This document shows positions 1 through 4,811 of a stretch of DNA of 7,224 nucleotides, piece by piece. Position 1 is the stretch's first letter. Every line of letters starts with the position of its first letter. Below the pieces are notes generated by a model, which was not told the origin of the DNA, ran no database searches, and saw nothing but the letters and a program-made list of their open reading frames with translations. A program made the translations under genes and the position numbers. Source of the stretch: Candidatus Pelagibacter sp. (GTDB taxonomy: Bacteria; Pseudomonadota; Alphaproteobacteria; Pelagibacterales; Pelagibacteraceae); the NCBI GenBank assembly GCA_028103285.1, contig JAOHNF010000022.1, positions 1 to 7,224 of the forward strand. The letters run 5' to 3'.

Positions 1-665
1 AAGAAATTGGAAAAAAACTAGTGAGAAAATACTATGCAGTTAATCCAAAGACAAGAATTCAACTTCTTGCGAATGGAACAATTGATATAGAATGTGGTTC
101 AACTACAAATAACCTTACTAGACAGCAACAAATTGATTATGCTCACGTAACTTTTATTACGGGAACAAAATTACTGGTTAAGAAATCCAGTGGTATTAAT
201 TCAATTGACGATATGAAGGGTAAAAAAATTGCTCTTGCACAAGGAACCACTAACGAGAAAGCAGTCACTAAAATAAATTCAGCTAAAGGTCTTGGTATCA
301 AAGTAACAAATGTTAAAGACCATGCAGAAGGATTTTTAGCTTTAGAAACTGGAAGAGTAGATGCTTATTCAACTGACCATATTTTACTTTTTGGTTTAAT
401 TTCAAAAGCAAAAAAACCTGCTGACTACGCAGTAGTTGGAAGCTTTTTATCTTACGATCCATATGCAATTATGGTGCGAAGAGATGACTCAGCTATGCGA
501 TTGGTTGCCAACTCTGAACTTTCAGATTTATTCAGATCAGGTGAAATTAATAAGATTTATGACAAATGGTTTATGAAAGCTCTACCAGAAGGTGGAAATG
601 CTTTAGGAGTTCCTCAAACGGACCTTTTAAAAGCTGCATACACTATGCAATCATTACCATACTAA
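1..665 (+). CDS. gltI: Glutamate/aspartate ABC transporter periplasmic binding protein, 3' part (5' end outside window)
   Basis: This is the C-terminal part of a periplasmic solute-binding protein that captures glutamate/aspartate and delivers it to the GltJK permease. The reading frame is open to the left edge (codons begin at position 3), so the GTG at 21 is an internal valine and not a start. The signal peptide and the first part of lobe 1 are missing. The signature RIQLLANGTIDIECGSTTNN followed by RQ (from about position 54) closely resembles E. coli GltI as I remember it. So do the GTKLLVKK strand, the QGTTNEK segment, the KDHAEGFLALETGR segment, the AKKPADY segment and the C-terminal GEINKIYDKWFMKALPEGG. 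These are typical of the DEBP/GltI branch of family-3 binding proteins, not of AapJ/YhdW. The downstream gltJKL genes support the call. A hairpin lies just after the stop. Exact ligand preference (Glu versus Asp) is inferred from the family. Confidence 0.92.
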   Translation, partial: EIGKKLVRKYYAVNPKTRIQLLANGTIDIECGSTTNNLTRQQQIDYAHVTFITGTKLLVKKSSGINSIDDMKGKKIALAQGTTNEKAVTKINSAKGLGIKVTNVKDHAEGFLALETGRVDAYSTDHILLFGLISKAKKPADYAVVGSFLSYDPYAIMVRRDDSAMRLVANSELSDLFRSGEINKIYDKWFMKALPEGGNALGVPQTDLLKAAYTMQSLPY

Positions 666-679
666 ATATAATCTAAACT

Positions 680-705
680 TTATGGGCACTTTTGAGTGCC
701 CATAA
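680..705 (+). terminator. Intergenic hairpin between gltI and gltJ (partial terminator or mRNA-stabilising stem)
   Basis: Positions 680-690 (TTATGGGCACT) pair perfectly with 695-705 (AGTGCCCATAA) around a 4-base TTTG loop, giving an 11-bp stem with a GC core. It starts 15 bases after the gltI stop and ends 22 bases before gltJ. What follows is AT-rich but not an uninterrupted T run, so it is probably not a fully efficient intrinsic terminator. In ABC importer operons such stems after the binding-protein gene commonly protect the upstream message or stop most transcripts, so that binding protein outnumbers permease. That role is inferred here. Confidence 0.6.
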
Positions 706-727
706 TTAATAATCTTTAAATATAATA

Positions 728-1447
728 ATGAAATATAATTGGAATTGGTCTGTTTTATTTGAGCCACAGTATTTTGACTGGATAATTTCTGGCACCTTAT
801 GGACTATATATCTTTCAATTGCCTCATCTTTTATTGCTTTTTTTTTAGGTTCAATAATTGGAATATTTAGAACATTAGATAACAAAATTCTAAATTTCAT
901 TGGAACCACTTATGTAGAAATTTTTAGAAACATACCTTTGTTAGTTCAAATGTTTATTTGGTATTTTGTATTTCCAGAAATTGTAACTGATGATTTTGGT
1001 ACGTGGCTTAAACAAGATCTACCCAATCCAGAATTCTCATCAGCCTTAATGTGTCTAGGAACTTATACAGCATCAAGAGTGGCCGAGCAGGTTAGATCAG
1101 GGATTAATTCTGTATCCACAGGAGTTGGTATGGCAGGCTATGCTACCGGCTTATCAACTTTTCAACTTTATATTTATATACTTCTACCTATTGGGTATAG
1201 AATAATTATTCCTCCTTTAACTTCTGAGTTTTTAACAATTTTTAAAAACTCTTCTTTGGCACTTACAATTGGACTTTTAGAGTTAACAGCTAGAAGCAAT
1301 ATGATTATGGATTGGACTTTTCAAGGATTTGAAGCATACACAGCGGCTACAATTATTTATGTTTCTGTTACAATGATCGTTACTTTAATTATGCAAAGGA
1401 TTGAAAATAAAACTCAAATTCCTGGATTTATAAGTAAAAAAACATGA
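728..1447 (+). CDS. gltJ: Glutamate/aspartate ABC transporter permease, GltJ subunit
   Basis: This is an inner-membrane permease subunit (239 aa; E. coli GltJ is about 246) that pairs with GltK to form the translocation channel. The N-terminus MKYNWNWSVLF resembles the GltJ opening. Hydrophobic helices are visible at about residues 22-47, 60-83, 103-120, 157-185 and 203-223. The segment YVEIFRNIPLLVQ (62-74) is characteristic of HisMQ-type permeases. The EAA cytoplasmic loop that docks on the ATPase is at about 119-154, starting EQVRSGINSV, containing the conserved Gly (ATGL, 139-142), and ending in LLP. The ATG at 728 fits the homologue length. I see no Shine-Dalgarno sequence upstream. The stop codon overlaps the gltK start (ATGA, 1444-1447), which implies translational coupling. 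A 9-T homopolymer lies at 838-846 inside the first helix. Confidence 0.93.
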   Translation: MKYNWNWSVLFEPQYFDWIISGTLWTIYLSIASSFIAFFLGSIIGIFRTLDNKILNFIGTTYVEIFRNIPLLVQMFIWYFVFPEIVTDDFGTWLKQDLPNPEFSSALMCLGTYTASRVAEQVRSGINSVSTGVGMAGYATGLSTFQLYIYILLPIGYRIIIPPLTSEFLTIFKNSSLALTIGLLELTARSNMIMDWTFQGFEAYTAATIIYVSVTMIVTLIMQRIENKTQIPGFISKKT

Positions 1448-2106
1448 TAGAAAATTTTGATTTTGAAATTATTGCTGGCTCTCTACCTTTTTTATTAAAG
1501 GGATTAAAAGTTAGTTTTTACTTAACTTTCTTGGCTTTAATAGGTGGAATTTTTTTTGGTACACTTTTGGCTTTAATGAGAGTTTCCAAATTTAAAACGT
1601 TACAATACTTCTCAATGACCTACGTTAATTTTTTAAGATCATTACCTCTAATATTGGTAATATTTTGGTTTTTCTTTTTAATTCCTGTTTTAATAGGAAG
1701 ACCAATTGGAGGTTTTTATTCAGCTGTTATTGCGTTCACTATGTTTGAGGCTGCTTACTATAGTGAAATTATTAGAGCAGGATTGCTCAGTGTTTCCAGT
1801 AATCAAATTTCAGCAGCTAGAGCAACAGGTTTGACTTATTCTCAATCAATGATCCATGTAATTTTACCTCAAGCTTTTAGAAATATGATACCAATACTAT
1901 TAACGCAGGCCGTAATTTTATTTCAAGATACTTCACTGGTTTACGTTGTTAGCTTAAGAGATTTTATGACAGCTAGTGTTATAGTTGCGCAAAGTGAATC
2001 TCGTTTGGTTGAAATGTATATTTTTGCAGCTTTAGTTTATTTTGTTATTTGCTTTACTTTTTCTTTTATGATTAAAAAGATTCAAAATAGAAGAAGGGCT
2101 ATATGA
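1444..2106 (+). CDS. gltK: Glutamate/aspartate ABC transporter permease, GltK subunit
   Basis: This is the second inner-membrane permease subunit (220 aa; E. coli GltK is about 224). It contains YVNFLRSLPLILVIFW (60-75), the HisMQ-family segment. An EAA loop lies at about 107-142, from SEIIRAGLLSV through ATGL to VILPQAFRNMIP, and is a closer match to the canonical form than the GltJ copy. Hydrophobic helices are seen at about 18-46, 60-86, 91-108, 147-170 and 190-210. The gene overlaps gltJ upstream and gltL downstream by the same 4-base ATGA arrangement, so J, K and L are almost certainly co-translated. Together with GltI and GltL it forms the glutamate/aspartate importer. Substrate assignment rests on the GltI and GltL matches and on the family, since permease subunits alone do not define it. 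Confidence 0.93.
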   Translation: MIENFDFEIIAGSLPFLLKGLKVSFYLTFLALIGGIFFGTLLALMRVSKFKTLQYFSMTYVNFLRSLPLILVIFWFFFLIPVLIGRPIGGFYSAVIAFTMFEAAYYSEIIRAGLLSVSSNQISAARATGLTYSQSMIHVILPQAFRNMIPILLTQAVILFQDTSLVYVVSLRDFMTASVIVAQSESRLVEMYIFAALVYFVICFTFSFMIKKIQNRRRAI

Positions 2107-2831
2107 TTGAATTAAAAAATGTTAGTAAATGGTATGGTGAATTTCAGGTTCTCAATAACTGTAGTGTTAAAATTGAAAAAAAAGATGTTATGGTTATCTG
2201 TGGTCCCTCGGGTTCAGGCAAATCAACATTGATAAAATGTGTCAATGGTTTAGAGAATATTCAAAAAGGTGAAATATTTGTTGGTGAGACCAAAGTTAAT
2301 AATAATAAAACAAATTTGAATGAACTAAGAGCAAAAATTGGAATGGTCTTTCAAAATTTTGAGCTTTACCCCCATATGTCTGCTCTGCAAAATATTTCTT
2401 TATCTCAAGTCAAAGTTTTAAAAAGATCACAAAGCGAAGCAGATGATAGATCGATGAAATTACTTGAGCGAGTTGGATTAAAAGATCAATTTAATAAATT
2501 TCCTGCACAAATGTCTGGTGGTCAACAACAACGGGTTGCTATCGCTAGGGCTCTTGCAATGGATCCTATTGCTATGCTTTTTGATGAGCCTACTTCTGCA
2601 TTAGATCCTGAAATGATAAATGAAGTTTTAGACGTTATGGTGGAGCTAGCTCAAGATGGAATGACGATGGCTGTAGTCACTCACGAAATGGGTTTTGCTA
2701 AAAAAGTAGCTGATAAAATCTTATTCATGGACGAAGGAAGAATTGAAGAAATGGCAGATAAAAGAAATTTTTTTGAAAATCCTCGATCAGAGAGAACTAA
2801 GCTCTTTTTATCTAAAATTTTATCTCATTAA
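2103..2831 (+). CDS. gltL: Glutamate/aspartate ABC transporter ATP-binding protein
   Basis: This is the cytoplasmic ATPase subunit that powers import (242 aa; E. coli GltL is 241). All nucleotide-binding motifs are intact. Walker A GPSGSGKST is at 34-42 and the Q-loop MVFQNFELYPH at 81-91. The ABC signature MSGGQQQR is at 137-144 (Met replaces the usual Leu). Walker B with D-loop, MLFDEPTSALD, is at 158-168 with catalytic Glu162, and the switch His is His194 in VVTHEMGFA. The run from KFPAQ through EMINEVLDVMVEL is very close to E. coli GltL as I recall it, which supports the specific assignment over a generic polar-amino-acid ATPase. The start overlaps the gltK stop by 4 bp. Downstream is only a 22-bp gap before the convergent tRNA gene, and no hairpin-plus-T terminator is visible there. 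Confidence 0.95.
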   Translation: MIELKNVSKWYGEFQVLNNCSVKIEKKDVMVICGPSGSGKSTLIKCVNGLENIQKGEIFVGETKVNNNKTNLNELRAKIGMVFQNFELYPHMSALQNISLSQVKVLKRSQSEADDRSMKLLERVGLKDQFNKFPAQMSGGQQQRVAIARALAMDPIAMLFDEPTSALDPEMINEVLDVMVELAQDGMTMAVVTHEMGFAKKVADKILFMDEGRIEEMADKRNFFENPRSERTKLFLSKILSH

Positions 2832-2853
2832 AATATTAAAAAATCTACTTTTT

Positions 2854-2938
2854 TGGTGCGGTCGGAGAGACTCGAACTCTCACGAGAAAACCCACACGCC
2901 CCTCAAGCGTGCCTGTCTACCAATTTCAGCACGACCGC
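2854..2938 (-). tRNA. tRNA-Leu(GAG) with encoded 3' CCA
   Basis: Read on the minus strand, the acceptor stem GCGGTCG (2938-2932) pairs perfectly with CGACCGC (2864-2858). It is followed by discriminator A (2857) and a genomically encoded CCA (2856-2854). The anticodon stem CACGC/GCGTG encloses the 7-base loop TTGAGGG, giving anticodon GAG (plus-strand 2902-2904), which reads leucine CUC/CUU codons. The T-arm is GAGAG-TTCGAGT-CTCTC. A long variable arm of about 13 bases marks a class II tRNA, as expected for leucine, and the D-loop has the AATTGGTAGAC block typical of tRNA-Leu. The gene is convergent with gltL and divergent from nadA. A T6 run in transcript sense (plus-strand A6, 2838-2843) lies about 10 bases past the CCA and may aid termination. 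Confidence 0.97.
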
Positions 2939-2949
2939 ATATTTATGCG

Positions 2950-2978
2950 ACAATAAGTGAATGACAATTTAAGTTCAA
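2950..2978 (-). promoter_or_regulatory. Candidate sigma70-type promoter of tRNA-Leu
   Basis: On the minus strand a TTGAAC -35 box (2978-2973) is followed by a 17-bp spacer and a TATTGT -10 box (2955-2950). The -10 ends 11 bases before the mature tRNA 5' end, which leaves a short leader for RNase P to remove. The -35 matches the consensus at four of six positions (TTGAcA) and the -10 at four of six. Position and spacing are good, but in such AT-rich sequence chance matches are common. Confidence 0.45.
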
Positions 2979-2998
2979 GTTGATAGATTAGAATAAGT

Positions 2999-3988
2999 AT
3001 GTCTGCACAAGAAGAGTTTAATATTAAAACTAACGAGATTTATAAAAAAATCTCTAAATACGTACCTGAAATTGAGTGGAAGGTGCATGCTCAATTAATT
3101 GAAAAAATTAATAAATTAAAAAAAGAGAAGAATGCAATTATTCTTGCTCATAATTATCAAACACCTGAAATATTTCATGGTGTAGCTGATGTTGCCGCGG
3201 ATTCGTTAGCTCTTGCTGTAGAGGCTTCTAGAACAAGTGCTGATATTATTATTATGGCTGGTGTACATTTTATGGCTGAGACTGCTAAGCTTATGAATCC
3301 TAATAAAAAGATTTTTATCCCTGATATGAATGCTGGTTGCTCACTTGCCGCTTCTTTAACAGGAGATGATGTAAGATTGTTGAAGAAAAAATATCCAGGT
3401 GTTCCTGTAGTATCATATGTAAATACTTCGGCTGATGTTAAAGCTGAAACAGATATTTGTTGCACATCTGCTAATGCAGTTAAAGTGGTTGAGTCCTTAA
3501 AAACTGACAAAGTTATATTCTTACCAGATCAACACTTAGCAAATTATGTAGCTAAACAAACAAAAGTTAAAATAATATCATGGAAAGGTTCTTGCATTGT
3601 GCATGAACAATTTACGGCAAAAGAAATTCAAGATATTAGAAATTCCAATCCAGGCATCAAAGTTATAGGTCACCCTGAGTGTCCAAGTGATGTTTTAGAT
3701 GCTTGTGATTTTGCAGGTTCAACAGGTGGCATGATTGATTACGTTAAGAAAAATCAACCAAAAAAAGTTATGCTGGTTACTGAATGCTCTATGAGTGATA
3801 ACGTTCAAGCAGATAATCCTAATGTTGAATTTATAAAACCCTGTAATCTTTGTCCGTATATGAAAAAGATTACCTTACAAAAAATTCTTAATTGCTTAGA
3901 GAATGAAACGAATGAAATTTTCATTGAAGAAAAGATTGCTAAAGCTGCAAGACAATCTGTACAAAGAATGACTGAAATTGGTCGTTAG
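2999..3988 (+). CDS. nadA: Quinolinate synthase NadA
   Basis: NadA condenses iminoaspartate with dihydroxyacetone phosphate to make quinolinate, using an oxygen-sensitive [4Fe-4S] cluster in the cytoplasm. The 329-aa length is typical. Three similar domains are recognisable through family motifs: AHNYQTPEI (50-58), GVHFMAETAKLMNP (88-101), NAGCSLA (111-117), YVNTSADVKAETDICCTSANA (from 140), FLPDQHLA, WKGSCIVHE (195-203), GHPECPSD (224-231), AGSTGGM (239-245), TECSMSDN (261-268) and CNLCPYMK (282-289). Expected cluster ligands are Cys114, Cys199 and a Cys in the CNLCPYMK motif, probably Cys285. All are present, so the enzyme looks functional. The ATG at 2999 is the only start fitting the family length. 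No Shine-Dalgarno is visible. A TAGAAT at 2989-2994 could be a -10 for a nearly leaderless transcript, but no convincing -35 accompanies it. nadC follows directly. Confidence 0.97.
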   Translation: MSAQEEFNIKTNEIYKKISKYVPEIEWKVHAQLIEKINKLKKEKNAIILAHNYQTPEIFHGVADVAADSLALAVEASRTSADIIIMAGVHFMAETAKLMNPNKKIFIPDMNAGCSLAASLTGDDVRLLKKKYPGVPVVSYVNTSADVKAETDICCTSANAVKVVESLKTDKVIFLPDQHLANYVAKQTKVKIISWKGSCIVHEQFTAKEIQDIRNSNPGIKVIGHPECPSDVLDACDFAGSTGGMIDYVKKNQPKKVMLVTECSMSDNVQADNPNVEFIKPCNLCPYMKKITLQKILNCLENETNEIFIEEKIAKAARQSVQRMTEIGR

Positions 3989-3992
3989 ATCA

Positions 3993-4811
3993 GTGCAAAA
4001 ATATATTAATACCATTGTAAAAAAAGCCTTAGATGAAGATCTAAAACCACATGGTGATATCACTACAAACTTAATAAGTTTTAAAAATAAGAAAGCTAAT
4101 GCTCAAATTATAGCAAAACAAAATGGAATTATTGTTGGATTAGATTTCTGTAAAGCTGCTTTTAAACTTGTAGGAAAAGAGACAATTTTTATAAGTAAGG
4201 TTAAAGACGGGTCTAAGATTAAAAAAAATAAAGTTATTGCTGAAATAAAAGCTAAAACAAAAACAATTTTAATTGCGGAAAGAACAGCTTTAAACTTCCT
4301 TAATCATGCTTCGGGTATTGCTACCTTAACTTATCAGTTCAAACAAAAAGTTAATAAAGAAACTAAAATTTGTTGCACAAGAAAAACAACACCAAATTTA
4401 AGATTATTAGAAAAATATGCCGTTAAAAAAGGTGGCGGTCATAATCATAGGTATAATCTTAGTGATGAAATATTAATTAAAGATAACCACATAAATGCCG
4501 AAAATAATTTAAAAAATTTAGTAAAAAAAGCCATAAAGACTAAAAAAATTGTGACAGTAGAAATTGAAAATCTTAAGCAATTAAATCAAGTACTGGGTCT
4601 TAAATTTAAAAGAATACTATTCGATAATATGAGCACAAAACAATTAAGAAAATGTTTAAAAATTTGTAAAAATAAATATGAAACAGAATACTCGGGAAAT
4701 GCCGATCTAAAGAGTATTAAAAAAATATCTAATACGGGTATTAATAGAATTTCTGTAGGAGCTATCACTCATAGCGCAAAATCATTCGATACTAGTTTAG
4801 TTCTTAATTAA
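3993..4811 (+). CDS. nadC: Nicotinate-nucleotide pyrophosphorylase (quinolinate phosphoribosyltransferase) NadC
   Basis: NadC converts quinolinate and PRPP to nicotinate mononucleotide, CO2 and PPi, directly using the NadA product. Numbering here is from the GTG at 3993 (272 aa). The N-terminal domain begins with KKALDEDLKPHGDITTNLI (from residue 10), the hallmark of the family. The alpha/beta barrel carries ERTALNFLNHASGIAT (from 96), CTRKTTPNLRLLEKYAVKKG (from 128), GGGHNHRYNLSDEILIKDNH (from 147), VEIEN (189-193), LFDNMS (209-214) and the phosphate-binding end SVGAITHSAKSFDTSL. Catalytic or substrate-binding Arg, His and Lys residues of these motifs are intact. The GTG lies 4 bp after the nadA stop and gives the usual distance to ALxEDL. 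A TTG at 3978 would add five residues and overlap nadA by 11 bp. The protein is lysine-rich, consistent with AT-driven drift. Its TAA stop overlaps the stop of the convergent autotransporter gene. Confidence 0.95.
   Translation: MQKYINTIVKKALDEDLKPHGDITTNLISFKNKKANAQIIAKQNGIIVGLDFCKAAFKLVGKETIFISKVKDGSKIKKNKVIAEIKAKTKTILIAERTALNFLNHASGIATLTYQFKQKVNKETKICCTRKTTPNLRLLEKYAVKKGGGHNHRYNLSDEILIKDNHINAENNLKNLVKKAIKTKKIVTVEIENLKQLNQVLGLKFKRILFDNMSTKQLRKCLKICKNKYETEYSGNADLKSIKKISNTGINRISVGAITHSAKSFDTSLVLN

Noticed and set aside
21..23. GTG as the start of the first gene
   Set aside because: The frame stays open to the left edge and the residues before it fit the GltI lobe, so this is an internal codon of a gene cut by the window.
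706..909. Minus-strand open frame of 67 codons over the gltJ 5' end
   Set aside because: It overlaps the conserved gltJ start region in antisense and has no family resemblance.
2854..2938. tRNA gene as an integration site for a mobile element
   Set aside because: No integrase, no direct repeat of the tRNA 3' end and no foreign-looking genes are seen next to it in this window.
2743..2964. Plus-strand open frame of 73 codons across the end of gltL and the tRNA gene
   Set aside because: It is fully explained by gltL in another frame plus the antisense of tRNA-Leu; its sequence is simply the tRNA read backwards.
2989..2994. TAGAAT as a -10 box for nadA
   Set aside because: It resembles a -10 element, but no acceptable -35 lies at normal spacing and such words are frequent in AT-rich DNA, so it is mentioned only in the nadA entry.
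3175..3510. Minus-strand open frame of 111 codons inside nadA
   Set aside because: It lies wholly within the well-supported nadA gene, has no recognisable motifs and looks like a shadow frame.
4586..4768. Minus-strand open frame of 60 codons inside nadC
   Set aside because: It lies antisense to conserved NadC barrel motifs; the hydrophobic translation is a by-product of the Lys/Ile-rich sense strand.
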